Below, piece by piece: positions 11,191 through 24,500 of a DNA stretch of 64,000 nt. The stretch is taken from assembly GCA_947462335.1 (NCBI GenBank), contig OX381720.1:42515152-42579151 (forward strand), read 5' to 3'. A program made the translations under genes and the position numbers. This DNA is from Harmothoe impar (lineage: Eukaryota > Annelida > Polychaeta > Phyllodocida > Polynoidae). Under the pieces are notes generated by a model. It saw nothing but the letters and a program-made list of their open reading frames with translations. It had not been told where the DNA came from and did no database searches. Position 1 is the first letter of the stretch. Every line of letters starts with the position of its first letter.

Positions 11191-11872
11191 CGTGACAAGG
11201 CCTATATATATAAAGAGGATATCAAAATTATTTGGAGAAATCACCTTTATGAAATCTGAACTATGCATATTTGGCGCATGATTAATCTAAGGCATGATTT
11301 ATCTAAAGGCTTTTGAAATGCAAATGTATTGGGTATATTGATTAGATGGTCAATCTCAATAACATGGGCCCGAGAGGTATGGTGGGAGGGGGAGAGGGAG
11401 GAAGGGATACGAAGGGGAGGGGGCTGGGATGGAGAAAATGAGAAGGGAAGTAGACCTATGGAGTTAGGGAAAGTCAAAAGAAAGGTAGGAAGAAAGGAGT
11501 GAAAGAGAAAAGAAGGGGGGGGGGACTGACAGGTATAGTGAAAGACCATCATAAACGAGGAGAGGAGGGTGAGAACGAGCCCAACATGAACTATAGACGA
11601 CTGGGACTGCATTGCATGGTGTTGGCCAAATGCCATGTAATATAAATCTGGTTCAGGTGAGATGAAAACAGATGGAGATTAGCACCAAGGATATACAGCT
11701 CGGCTTGACACTTAAGCCACCAATGCTAACTTGGCATATAATACTCACAGACCCAGAAAGAGTGGAGTATATAGCTATGTTTGTGGGGAAAAAACTCTAA
11801 AGCATGTCCGAAAATGGGAAAGGGCAAGGGTAAACTATATGGGTTTGAGAGAGAAATTGAGCGAGAGAAACA

Positions 11873-11946
11873 CCCAGAGAACATTGAATCAACATTGGTA
11901 AATGGTTGACAATGTTGATACAACGTTGAATATTATACACACTGGG
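11873..11946. mobile_element. CCCAG foldback MITE, 74 bp
   Basis: It starts CCCAGAGAACATTGAATCAA and ends CACTGGG, with internal inverted words CAACATTG / CAATGTTG and ATTGAATCAAC / GTTGATACAAC. It is related to the copy at 14972-15078. Confidence 0.5.
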
Positions 11947-14876
11947 TTAATTATAGACCATTACCATGTCCTTATAACATTTACTCACTTGTTCCATATC
12001 TACACCTATTGCAGTATTGGAAGTACTATTAAAGCTCCAAACTGAGAACTGGCGTCAGGACCCAAACATGTGTAAACAGAGCACCTGTAGAGTGCTACCA
12101 CCAGCCACTACCAAATCAATACGAGCCAGTCTACCCAAAACCCAACATATTCTCCGACTGTACCAATTCTATCTCTGAAAGAGTAGCAGTTATCCATAGA
12201 AAGCATTGGCCCTTACCTCTAGTTGAATATCGATTCCGCTTCAATAATCCTAGAGCATGTCAAAACGATATTTTGAACAAACATACATCACATAAAATAT
12301 AAACACTTGTGGTGCAAGGCAATAGTGGCCAGCGTCTGCCACAGGTGGCAGTATGGTAGCGTCATGCCTCAATGATCACATGACCTAGATATCGATTGTC
12401 CTAGATGCAGAGCTTAATTGCAGTGCATGGCATAGTTTGTCAGTTGATGCCTTGTGATTTCTAATTTTTACATGAAACATCGAACTATATTTGACCTAAT
12501 TTTATATTGTGAATGTATAGGAAACAAAGACGCATAAGTCTGAAAAACTTTGGAAGTCTATCAAAATTATTGAAAGACAGTACCATATTCAAAACGATAT
12601 ATAAATTCCACTGAACTGTGATCTAAGATTGTCATTTAACCCTGCAGCTTTACACCATATCACCTTTTATGTTTACAAATAGTCTTGTTCCAGAAGCGTT
12701 GAGGGGACCCAGGGGGAGGGGGACTATAAAACTTTAAGCGTCGGCTTTTGTGCTCGATTCTGCATATATATCAGCATAAAAAATGTCCCTATACCCCTAA
12801 ATTTGACATGGCGAGATGGGCATGCGACATGATGCTTAGGCCACTCCAAATAATACCATTGTTTCTCATCACCGTGCGCGTCATCAAAATCGTGTTTTGG
12901 AGACTTTCTTCCCCCAAATTTTAGGGGAAAAGTTGATAATAATAGACAAATATGGGCATATTTTGTATCAAATTGAAGCTTACAGTGGCGCGAATACAAT
13001 GGGTTAGAGGAAATAATACCCGTTCAAAACTTTTGAAGACTATTTATTTCTTAATCATTAAAATGTGAATGTTAAGTTTGCTGAGTCTTAATCCCCATAC
13101 CTATTTGGTCTTCAGCAAAACAAAAAGAAAGACAAAAGAAGCGCCCTCGCCATATTTGTTAAGGCTCAGTGATGAGAAACAGTGAGTAGTGACAAGAGGA
13201 AAACGATAAGTGACATGACATGGGGTATTTCTTAAATTTGACATGGGACATGGGGATTTAATTGACAGGGGACATAGCCATTTCTCAAATTCGACATGGA
13301 GTACCCCCCCTTCTAGGGCCCAAAGATCCAAAACGTAGAGATCTGCACATGATTTGTTAGTAATACCTGCAGGTCTGGCAGCCTGAGCCCACCAGGAATA
13401 CATTTTGAAGAAACTCATGTTCTAAGTCCTTGGAGTTAGTTTGTGGAAATTACCATACAACATAAACCTGCAAGTACAATATATCACATGCCCTGGAGGC
13501 AGCAGTATGTTTCTCATAAATAGGCTTGTTTTTAACTTTTATCAAATCTCTGCAGGTGTAGACCATATAGCCATGCCTGCTCTAGCTACACCGAAATTGA
13601 GAGGACGGAAGGCAGCTCTAGTGCATCAAGTTCCCATCAGATGGTGCCACCATAGTGATGCGGGATGAGTAGAGTTGCTCTCCAAAGTAAGAAGCAAATG
13701 CAATTAACAGATCTATCTACTCGAAAAATTTAAACATCGGTTAGCTCGGTGCCCCCGTTCTAAAGTTAGGTACGGGCGGCAGGGGTAGGGGGAGGTGGGG
13801 GATGACTTCGGACATCCACACATAGGGAATGTATGGAGTAGCTCACTTATTGTCACTGTTTCTGCCACAGTTTGTTGATTATCATGATGAAACTTAATAT
13901 ATGGGATCTCAATATCAACAAGAATATGTAAAAAAAAAATTGGGTAAAAATGACATTTTATTTCCATGGTTTTGATAGTTGCATGCACCTAACTCAGCTT
14001 CTAATAGGAATATCTGAAAAATTCTTTCACTGTTTGAAAGCTGAGGTCAAGGAGATGTCAATACCCATTGTCTATCAATACAATATTTGGTTTTAAAAAA
14101 TATCAATAGATCAATACCATAGTCCAGTCCTTAATATATACAGTCAGTTATCTCATTATCTTTTTGAAGTGGACCCTCCTCTACCATAAAACACCCATCA
14201 CCATCCCCCTATTTCCCCCACCACCCCCTCACAGCAGGAGACCAGAGCTGCTCATTTAGGGATGAGGTGACAGATACCACCTACTGTGTCTCTTATCTTA
14301 CCAACATACCTACCCTAAAATGATACAGAAATACAGGAAAAAGATTTTAACTACAAAAAATTCTAGAGAAAAGCCAATGATGGTAAAAAAATATAGATTT
14401 ATAATTATCAGACCAACGACATTGATCCTTCCAATGATATGTCAAAATTAGAAGTGAATTGACATATTCGAACATATGATAATCACAACTTTAATTACAT
14501 TGCTTCATAGAGGATTCAGATATGGGTTGTCTGACTTTTGGTATATGCATAGTCCAGGGCTGATGGTGACGTCACTGGGGCGGCTGGCTAAATGTGTGTT
14601 TTAGGCAACATGCTCAGAGAGAACCAGTATAATGACTTGACTTGCAGGTCATCAGGATGACTCACTGATTGATAACACTTATAAACTATTCCTACTTTTC
14701 TTGACTTTAGCAAATAAACCCCCAGTGACGTTAATGGCCTAAATAGTCATCTGATTTCAGGAAATCGCTTTTCATCAAGAATATCCAACAATTTCGTGAT
14801 ATTCTTATTTGCTGCAGGATGGGCTATATTACGTGTGAGTCAGGGTATTAGTATAGTATTTAATCATGTGATAGAC

Positions 14877-14943
14877 AGATATTGTTTTAAAAACAATAGG
14901 CTGCTCAGCAAGTTCACAGGGCCCATACGGACCGAGCCTGGGA
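14877..14943 (+). repeat. Dispersed repeat, copy 2 (shared with 431-508)
   Basis: It matches the 431-508 segment over the whole GTTTTAAAAACAA..CACAGGGCCCATACGG block. It lies immediately before the CCCAG foldback at 14972. Confidence 0.5.
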
Positions 14944-14971
14944 TAATCATGTGCCTATTACTTTCTCTCTT

Positions 14972-15078
14972 CCCAGTGGGCACAGAACATTGAATCAACA
15001 TTGAAAAAGTGGTTGTCAATGTTGATTCAACGTGGATTCAATGTTGTTTCACTGTCTATCTGGATTTTGTGCCCCTCG
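14972..15078. mobile_element. CCCAGTGGGCACA foldback MITE, 107 bp
   Basis: The left end CCCAGTGGGCACAGAACATT is partly inverted on the right (TTTTGTGCCCCTCGG). The interior is made of TTGAATCAACATTG and its inverse CAATGTTGATTCAACG. Foldbacks of this style are common in animal genomes. No coding content. Confidence 0.55.
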
Positions 15079-15329
15079 GTATGACATCCTATAGTGTTGT
15101 TGTGGTGAACCAGTAGATGTGTAGATGCGTTCCCTTCCCAGGGAGAATAACTCATCTTGTATGTAGTGATTCACAACTGTTACTCAACATTAACAAACTA
15201 TATTATAAGATAACAATCTGACATACCTGACCTAACTTTTTGGAGCAGGTTGCCTGAAGCACCTTTTCTGGCATTGTTATACTATTGTAATAGTATATAT
15301 TTCAAAAATGACAAGTGACAGTTTATTTG

Positions 15330-17704
15330 TGTTGTTTTTATAAAATATCTTTATTGCAGCATTACCACCAGGCACACGCTGTCTTCTGTATGAACACAAC
15401 ATGATACAAACTCAAAGAGATAGCAATGCTCCAATTCTTCGACACTGGAGAGGGAATGGATCAGCCAATGCTGTCCCCACAACCTCCAGGAAAAATCACA
15501 ATCTATTATTGGACAAAGCTTTCATAAAAATATACACCGATGTACCTGGTCAATTAATCTGCCCATAGCCAGTATGCATAGCAGCAAGTGTTAATAAGTC
15601 AAGGCTGAACCCTAACCTACCAAAGACAATCACAAACTCACTTATTTAAAATGACTCTTTTTACAATTAGAGAATTACAGTGAAGGTACTTGGGTGGTGT
15701 TCTACATTCATTCATATTAAGATAATAATGTAGTTGGTGATAATATTATATTGATGTGCCATATTGAACATTGCACAAAAGCTTATTAAAATGTGGAAAG
15801 GAAAGGAAAGCCATTTCATTCTGTCCTAGACTCAAAATATACATAGGGTGATGGGAGTAGCAATGTTATAAGAGTAATGGTTCAATGTTGAGGACAGCAG
15901 TCCATCTAATGAGTGATCTCAGGAGTAATGGTTGTTCACTAAAATGAATGAAGCTCCAATGCATGTCTTTTTATTATTGTGCTTTGATTTGTGACATTCT
16001 ATACACTCAGTATATCACAAGGGCTTCTGTACAACCAACAGGTTTGGTTTCATATGCAATATTATATCATTGAGTAACTTAGTAAATATACATGTTTCAT
16101 AATATTAGCAGTTGCTCTGTTCCACTGGGAAAAGCATAAACCCTTCACTAAAAGTCTACTCATTGGAAACTATTTCTATGTATCGACCACCACGTCGGTC
16201 TCCAATTCAAAGTATGGAATGGGAATATCTCTCTACAATGAAAACCTTTAACTGTGGAACCTGGTTGAACAGAATAGTTAGGGAGTAAGTTTCCTTCACA
16301 ATTTCTAAGGTTCTAGTATATTGATGAATATCTTAGGGATATAGGAATACTGTTATAGCAATGGTAGAACATGTTGAAATAATGAGATCATTATGTTTAA
16401 GATGAGCATTCCAGAGCGACTCAATATTTTATCAAATACCTTTTGTGGTTATTAGCAAATTCTAGCAATTGCGAAGGATAATTATTTTGACCTAAATTCA
16501 TACCACATTGTAATCATTATGTCAGATATTAGATTAATTATTAGATGTATTTCAACATTTACAATAATATCATTCTTCTTCTAATCATGACTTCAACATT
16601 GCCAGCAATGGATGCACCTACAAAGATCAATTAGAGTATACCCATCTGCGATGCAATCAAATATATAATTCATGAATACGATATTTAACCGTTTAGGGAC
16701 TTCACTATACCTAAATACTTCATGTTCATTTGCCGTTATGATGCACCAACGCAGCACCGGTGAGTGACTCGCTGGGACTGCATTGTACTGCATTGGCGCA
16801 TCATGCATACCGTTTGGGAGTGTATCATCCCCTTGTGACCTCCATGATACATGAATGCAGAACCGGCGACTAACAGACAGAACAGAAGGGCATAGTGTTG
16901 CTCTGAAATGGTTAACATATCTTTGTCCAATAGACAATCTGTGAGGAAATATATAGAGTAGGCTTATATACAGTGTGTATGGAATGCAGTTATTTGGAAA
17001 AAAAACCATCGTTGTACCTTGGGCACGTGCTCACAAATATACAGCTCCGATAGAGACACGTGTCATAAAACATTCATACAATGAGTGTTGATGGATGAAT
17101 AAAAAAATCAACATACCAGGTATGCCTTCAAAAATGAATGAAAGGTTTGGCATCGATTCATTCAGATTAACACACACATGCACCTTTGACGAAAAGGTAT
17201 TCAATTAAACATACATCCCAAAGCCACAGATCACAAAAGTATGATATTCCAATCTGGTAAGGTCTCTTACAAGGCCCCCCGATGGGTCTGTGTTGTACCA
17301 CGATGAGACAACTTGTCTCAATGATATTCAAGACAATGAAAATGTGTCCATCTCTCCTTCCATCTCGGCGCAGCTTCCATTTGTCCCTGTCCATGGTAGG
17401 TTCCATCTGTCCCTGTCCATGACTTTCTCTGTCTGAGGAAAAGGCGTCAGGAAATAGACTCAGTTGTGAGGACGAGTTGCTCGGAGCAGGAACTGGTTGT
17501 GGCTTCTCCATCACCATGAGCTGCTCTCCTGTGCCGAGTAGCTCTCTCTGGATGGTAGAAACGTGCCACTAAATGCCAAGAAGGAGGTGTCCAGTAGTAG
17601 TAGTTGTAGTAGATGCTGTAGTTGTAGCAATAGGTAGAACCAATGCTTCCTACTCTCAAGGTAACCACTATGAATTCGCTTAACACACACCGGCAGACCC
17701 ACTC
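15330..17704 (-). other. Likely 3' untranslated region of the multi-exon gene
   Basis: About 2.3 kb of AT-rich, mostly non-repetitive sequence follows the stop at 17705. On the minus strand AATAAA signals occur at 15355-15350 and at 15327-15322, the first credible poly(A) signals in a cluster below the gene. No coding exon was recognised here; the open frames at 16.6-17.5 kb have no splice or codon support. The extent is inferred. Confidence 0.35.
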
Positions 17705-17944
17705 TCAGGTTTCTGCATTGGACTCCATGGAGCTTTGGTTGGACATGTTCCTCTCATCCCGGGGGTTGAGCTCAAAGTTTTGTTGGACTTCTAGTCTGGA
17801 TTTCATCACGTCCATGGAGGACTGACGTCGGAGGTGGCGCTTGTTGGCCGACGCTGGAGGAGAGTCTTCTGACTTCTCATCCAGGTTATCGTGCATGCAC
17901 CAGACCAGCCAGCTCCTCATGTGGGCCCAGTCCTGGGTGTCCTC
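17705..17944 (-). CDS. Terminal coding exon of an unrecognised multi-exon gene
   Basis: The exon follows a good acceptor (TCTATTCTCCCTAG, AG at 17946-17945) and runs 240 nt to a TGA at 17705-17707. It encodes 79 residues starting EDTQDWAHMRSWLVWCMHDN. The first part is a Trp-rich, probably helical segment. The second is polar, with a basic phosphosite-like stretch KRHLRRQSSMD (RRxS, a typical basophilic-kinase or 14-3-3 context), and ends ESNAET. It joins in phase 0 to the exon ending at 18424. In the 324-residue model it covers residues 246-324. I do not recognise the family. Codon use and GC content stand out from the flanks. The exon call is firm because acceptor, frame and phase all agree. 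Confidence 0.7.
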   Translation of the reverse strand, partial: EDTQDWAHMRSWLVWCMHDNLDEKSEDSPPASANKRHLRRQSSMDVMKSRLEVQQNFELNPRDERNMSNQSSMESNAET

Positions 17945-18423
17945 CTAGGGAGAATAGAGATGAAGGATTAATATGGGATTCAATGTATGATCATTTGGTG
18001 ATTCCTAAATGTATCTTCACATAGAGGAAAGTTGAGTCATGATGCCGCAAAAACTGTACACTGTATTATAGTCAAACAGTGCCTAACCCTCATATACTTA
18101 TGAGAGTAGTCTTAGCGACAATGACTGACGCATTTCCCTCTGTGTTATGATAGTAACGTACTGCGACTGTCAATGTTACCAAGAGGACCATCTCTCTGAA
18201 TTTCTAGATTTTCTAAGTGGATTACTTGCGCCTCCTGCATTTTCATTAATGATGTAGTCCAGAAGCACAACGGCAATACATACATTACATTAATTTATAT
18301 TTTCTGATTCATGTGTAGTTTACTATCAGATAACCTATTATATATGTAGTATATTTCCTTGATTACCATTAAATGTGCTTTGCAGCAGGGTAAGCCATAT
18401 TCATATCAAAGCTGACCACTCAC

Positions 18424-18659
18424 CCCCAGCAGGTTCTCTATCATCTGGAGGTCATCTCCATTGCCCTTCAGGCTCTCCAGACGCCTGCGCAGTTTGCTGT
18501 TAGCCTTGAGAAGTGCTTCCGGTGGTGCAGTGGGTGCTCCGACCCCTCCAGCCCCACCTGCGGCCCCTGACGGTAGGGGCGCCTCGTGTCCAGTGTTGGC
18601 CATGTCGGCAATGGAGGCCAGGCAGCCCACCAGCTCCTCTCTGGACCTCCCCTTATCAT
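18424..18659 (-). CDS. Internal coding exon of the same unrecognised gene
   Basis: This exon lies between a strong acceptor (CCTCTTATCTCCACAG, before ATGATAAGG) and a near-perfect donor (GGGG then GTGAGTGG, GT at 18423-18422). It is 236 nt and takes up one base from the upstream exon, ending in phase 0, so the frame passes cleanly into 17944-17705. It encodes a Leu-rich helix (REELVGCLASIADMANTG), a Gly/Ala/Pro linker (SGAAGGAGGVGAPTAPP) and a second charged helix (EALLKANSKLRRRLESL) followed by DDLQMIENLLG. In the model it is residues 167-245. This looks like two amphipathic helices around a flexible spacer. A protein-interaction role is only inferred. Confidence 0.7.
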
Positions 18660-21336
18660 CTGTGGAGATAAGAGGTAGAAGCTTAGTTGTGTACTAGGTA
18701 CTGGAGAACCTCCAGGGTTAACACAGGGTTGATACAATGTAGTTGCATTAGGAATGTGTATATCGAGTAGGAGTGTGTCAATACAAAACGAATGAGGAAC
18801 AAGAACTTATGACTGGTGTGACAGTGAATTAGACCCATCGGAAGGAAATTTTGATGAATCTCAAATGCGTCTGGTAATTATACAGCTTTAATAGAAACTG
18901 GGCCTTTTGATTTTGGCAGAATCTATATACTTCCTAGACATTGCATGATGGATGGGTAAGGGAGACTCTTTACAGTCGTCTGTAGCATGCTATTTCCAGT
19001 GTAGAAGAAGGAGGAAGAGCACTAAAGCCACTGCTGCATCGCCCATTTCCTCAAAGCTCCAGATGTCGGACATGCCTGTCCTGCTATACTATAGGATTGC
19101 AGCTGGTACTGTTAGTAGACATGTTAGGAACGCCGCTCACTATACCTCAACCTATTCTTCCCATCACATTGAACATGTTGCCATCCTTACAATATAATGT
19201 CTGCCATGCCCGTCATCCCACCCAACTTTTGAAGCCTACCCTCTCATCCCGCTTGTTTTATACTACAAGTTAGCTCATTGGCACTGCAGAAGGACTAATC
19301 GAACTATACAAGTGTATAATAGCGATGGACATATCAATGATATCTTACCCCAAGTTGAGAAAAGTTTCAAGGCCTTAAACGCATAAGGTGTAATTTATAT
19401 TTGACCACATGTACGTCATCACTTGATTGGTAGCCAAGCAACGCTGGCCCCAAGCACTTACCAGTGGTAATATATCACAGGTACCACCAGGGCCCAGGGT
19501 ACCATTATACAAACGGTGGCAATAAGGGCAGAAACAAGGGGCAATAGATCAAGGCCAGTGAGAGGTGGGAGTAGGGTAGGCATGGCTGCATGGAGGGCGG
19601 CATGGAGTGATGGAGGCATTAAGTGTTCAGTACAGACAGCAGCAAGGCTTACAGCCTGGTCAGAGTCAGGGTAAATCAACCAGCAGTGTTTGTATGGTGT
19701 CAGGCCATGCTGCCCCATGCTCTGCTGCTGCTGGGCAATTGGGCAAGGCCTCGGGAGGGAGAGCTTATAGAAGCCATGTGGAAGCCATGTGGAAGCCATT
19801 GCCTCAGTTCCCAGGGCACAGGGTGTATTGTGTGAATGGACAGAGGGCTTAGCAAGTTAAAATGAGATCAATGCATAATAATTGCAACACCATTACATTT
19901 GGGTGAGGCTATACAAATTATATGCTTCATTTATTTCTTTAAAGGAAAACCAAATGGACATATTTCCAAAAGATATCTGAGTTGGGCTATTTCAGATCTG
20001 ACTTGCTCTTGGGGCGGATTAAAGGTCATGCCATTCCCACATCCATGTTCCAGGCGCGTTAATACAATTCCTCATGTTCCCTACAAGGATTCCTATTTTT
20101 TCCACTGAACCAACAGTCGCTTTACTGGCTCAGGTGTATAGCTTTCTATATGATCTCTGGGTGTGAGTATGCGGGTTTGACCCTTGCAGCTTATGTACGG
20201 TTCATTAGGCATTTGGCAAGTCATTACTGGCCGTGTAGCCCTATGTATAGGTCACAGGTCTAGACTCACACAAAACCCAAGTCATGAAGGTTTCTGTGTG
20301 TACGTGTTCTATTTTTTTGTTTCTTTTATTGGGAGGGTGGCGGAGGGGGAGGGGGGCTGAGGGTGGGGGGAGGCTATGGAAGGAAGCAATGGCAGAATGC
20401 CATAGAGAATGACCCAGTTCTAATACATTTACTTTCATCGTACCTCTTTGCCTTTTGGACAATTCTCTGCATGATGTTACTCAACGTTTTTGAAGAATAG
20501 TTATAACTGCAGGCATTTTCACTTTGAATAGTGTTACAGGTTGCCTATAGTTGTACCTAACTCACTCTGAGAGCTAAACAAACTTCAAATGATAGGGTGT
20601 ATTATGATCGTCCTTTGGTATACAGTCTGTGCTAGAGTTACACCTACTGGCCTATAGCTCAACATGCCGTAATTTCCAAGTTTTCAAAGACTTCTAAGGC
20701 ATCAGCTCCCATCGATCGTTTACGGAAGGATACCCCCTTTTATATGCTTCAAAGGGACAGAAGAAGCCTTACATCTAAGTACAAAAGGTAAAGGTGTGAT
20801 AGAAAGTGTGGTGAATAGGGACAAGGGAGGTGTGCTAGGGGGAGGCCTGTCGGTAAGTAAGGGTGTGAGGCAGTATTGGCAGAACTTAGGGGAGGCCTAG
20901 TTGGGCGGAAGCCAGAGCAGCTCGGAGCAGCTCAGATGAGAAGAAGCCAGAGGGTGCCTGTGGCTTATCGGAAGCTCCCCTACGTGCTGACCCCTCCCCC
21001 AGCTCCCCATAACACAACCCACTCACCCTCCTCAGTGCACCTGACCTCAACACCTCAATACACCACCACAATGTGGTCAGGGAACATACAGTGCAAGCCA
21101 CAGGTCAGGCACCTTATATATGTGTTATTATAATCGTGGGCAATTCATAAGGTTACTGAACTAAGCGTCCTTGCACAGGGTAATATGGGTATGAATGACA
21201 AACCTGGTGGTACATGTATACAGTTTACAGACTTGGATAGCGTACTACGAGCAGCTAGGAATTGCTCAACCCAAGGTTTTCTTATGTAATTCATACATTG
21301 TTAAGTGCAGTATTTGACTAAATATGTAACTACATA

Positions 21337-21338
21337 CG

Positions 21339-21421
<83 letters not shown>
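21337..21421. repeat. (TA)n microsatellite
   Basis: About 80 bp of nearly pure TATA lies 40 bp downstream (on the minus strand) of the 21541-21462 exon's donor, inside the intron. Confidence 0.95.
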
Positions 21422-21426
<5 letters not shown>

Positions 21427-21461
21427 CATATAACATCAAGTATGTTCCATGAGCAGCTCAC

Positions 21462-21541
21462 CTGTCAGCTGTAACAGCTGGTCCACTTGCTCCTTCGTGC
21501 CCTTGTTTCCCATTTGCCGCCGATTTCCTTTATATAGAAAC
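21462..21541 (-). CDS. Internal coding exon of the same unrecognised gene (or its first coding exon)
   Basis: The 80-nt exon has acceptor TTTTGTCTTTGCAG (before GTTTC) and donor CAG then GTGAGCTGC (GT at 21461-21460). It encodes FLYKGNRRQ followed by MGNKGTKEQVDQLLQLT. It ends in phase 1, matching the exon at 18659. The ATG at 21511-21513 has a good context (CAAATGG), and MGNKGTK fits the N-myristoylation pattern, so translation could start here. However, the frame is open upstream to the acceptor with one leading base, so the exon can equally be internal, receiving GA from the exon ending at 39968 to make a Glu codon. The donor overlaps a copy of the GAGCWGCTC palindrome (21451-21459). Confidence 0.6.
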
Positions 21542-24500
21542 CTGCAAAGACAAAAAGGACATTTGTTTTAGAAATCTGATTTGTGAGATGAGTGGAGACG
21601 AATGATGTCCTGTGTGTTGTGCCTACAGCTAGGTGTGCGCTTTTATATGTACATTTGGAAATTTATATGCACCTTTATCTCTGCATAAAATCAGAAATAT
21701 GACAAAAAAATATAGTACATTTGTAATCTTTAGGCAAATGGACCGGAAATGGCCATACACAGGACAATCCCTCCTTTGGCTATACACATAATTCACCGAT
21801 ACAAATACTCATATAGCAACACATTGCATGTGATACTGAACACAGGTCCACCATTAGTAAAACAGACCCCAGATATCAGAAACCACCTGCTCACACAGGT
21901 GCATTAAATGATGGCAGGGCAGTATATACCACTGCTTGGGCCCAATCCAACACTCTAACCTTGGGAATGGTGTTTTTATGATTCATCCAGGGTATACTCT
22001 AACTGACAGGAAGTTCTAAACTCTACATGAGTGGGTGGGCAGGGCAAAGGGCTGGACATCCCTGGATGAATATGAATCATATGCTCTGTGTTCAACGGCA
22101 ACAGTGAAATAGAAATATACTTACCACATATATTAGGAATTAGTACGCCCTATGTTTCTATGTATAATCTAAAATGGATAACCCACATCACAATTTTAAT
22201 CAGTATACGTGTATCTTAGACATTACTGTACAAAAGAACAGTCCTTTAAGAGTAGTGATGGAATCAGTCACATGGGTATGTTAATCAACCAATTGACGAT
22301 ATTGATTTAACGTTCAATTGCTTTCTGTACCCGCTCTAACAGACCCATTACAGTGTGGATATATGGCGACAGAAGATGCAATAAAAACGACTTAATTAAG
22401 AGTACAACAAAAAGTGAACGTTGCCTTGTTGCACTCACTACCTCTAATTAAGTTCAACGCGCTAAAAATTGCAATTTCCAGTGGATCTCACTTCTGTATC
22501 TCTCTGATAACTACAAGTCGTTAGAACACATTACTAGATCATCGTCACCATTCGTTAAAGAAGTCAAGGATTTCCTAATCCCAAAACACCACACCCTGAG
22601 CGTGGTATTTTAGACCTATCTCACTAATTAAATGTCGTCTGCTTCAATTTACAGTCGGCCATCTTGTCCGTCAACTCTGGCCTTCAGCTCCATTTTAATA
22701 AAAGAACCTTTCCGCCAGGGGGAAGACCTGTGTCTTTCTTCTCTTCCTGTCGTCTGCTTTTCAGCCTTTTCAGTCATTAGGATAGGCACCGCTAGGCCGG
22801 ATGTAGCTATCGCTATTCTAAGACGACTCAATTCTAGTCGTTATCATTGACATTAGTGAAGGGCAGACGATTTCATGACGTCACAGGAACGTCACGGTGG
22901 TGATTGTATTAAGCTTTCTGTGCTGTTATTGTTAAACTTCTGCTAACTGTTTGTCGGGCTTAAACGAGTTTTCAGACTTGTCTGCAGAAACTTTGATGGG
23001 AAAAGAATTATCCAAGATCTATCCAGTTCTCGGTCCTTGTTTCAATCCGATAAGTTTATCAGGATTGTTGTTATTAAGATCCATGTACACTCAATACAAA
23101 AACAAAACAAACTGTCGGAGTGGAACTCGAACCATTAACATCTACCGAGTTGCCTTTATTATAATAAATGTATATACAAAAAACATACTTCATACCTAGT
23201 CTCTTCTACTAACCCATGCTGCTAAATCCTCCCGACATCAGAAAACATATCCAGAACCTCCAGCTTTCTACGTACCACTGTACTATGTGTTGAGGCACAT
23301 GTGTGCAGACTTTACACATGTTGCCTCTAATCAGTATAGGCGGGAAGGACGTGGGCGGCCCTGTTTATGGGCCAGGGGCTACCTGGTGACCCTCAGTACT
23401 CCTCTTATCTATGGCAATAACATACTGTTCTTGAACACTCACAAATGCCCTGGAGATCAACACTGACTCCTTGCATCGCTTACTCCTTAGTATGACTCCT
23501 TAGTAATAAACAAGCATAAGCCTTTGATAACGCAACACCCCATTGAGGTGTTTAATGGACTGTGTTTGATATATGGCAGTCTGGAGATCAGTAGAGCACT
23601 GATTCCCTGACAACTAACCTATCTAGATGTATTGCTCGCATTGACTCCGTGAGCTGCTCATGTGTTGATCTCGTCTTCTGGTGCCCCATGTTTACACATG
23701 TCCACCGGTAATCACCCAAGTCCTAACACCTGTTCAGTGCTTTGAAAAGCACCTTCTCAGTCTCCAAGCAGACCTACCTGAATGACCCAATGCATATGGG
23801 CAGTACACAAGTAAACATCAGCATGGAGAGTTATGAGCTGCTCACTAGCAAAGGCAGCTGATGCTGTTGAGCATCTGCGCACGTGGACATCATTTTGATG
23901 TGCTCGCATGGCTTCCAGGAACTGGGTCTGCCATTGGGAATTAGCTGCCACCCACCTACTTCTTGTAAGTTGTAGACACACAACACAAAGATTCCCAACC
24001 CACACCCCTCATACCTGTGAAACACATCCACACAGTAACGCACACAAACACATGGACCTGGGCGCGCCTCCAGTACCAAGACTGTGCACCAACCCCCTCC
24101 AGTACATCTGTAGGTACATCAAGCCCCAACCACCCTCCCACCCTTGTTTACCTATGCACTTAACTCTCACTTACACAGCTGGCACAACAAACAAATGAGG
24201 TTAAGCAAGATCATGGAATGTCATGAGGATTCCAGGATGCTGTTGGGCCTTGGAGCATATTATTCATGAGATGTGCATGTTTATTGACCTTGAGATGTCC
24301 TACACCTGTGAAATGATATTAATTTGTCAGCTGAGGAAAAATACATTTGTTTACCTACAACCCAATTGACACATTGAACTCCTTTTTTTTCTGATTAAAT
24401 GAGGCACACCATTGTATTCCATATAGCCTTGCACACCTATCAACAGGAAGGGTTTGAGTCTTGTGGATCAGTTGTGTCCTTGTAACTTACAGATCAGCAG

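Larger units (their letters stand above)
11640..15330. other. Gene-free stretch with small repeats
   Basis: No supported coding region. It contains two CCCAG foldbacks (11873, 14972), copy 2 of the dispersed repeat (14877), repeated AAATTTGACATG words at about 12.8 and 13.23-13.3 kb, a GAGCWGCTC copy (14245-14253) and a TGACGTCA site (14567-14574). Confidence 0.5.

Noticed and set aside
23100..23200. Possible minus-strand tRNA from the B-box-like GGTTCGAGTTCC
   Set aside because: The A-box-like sequence is too close and no cloverleaf closes.
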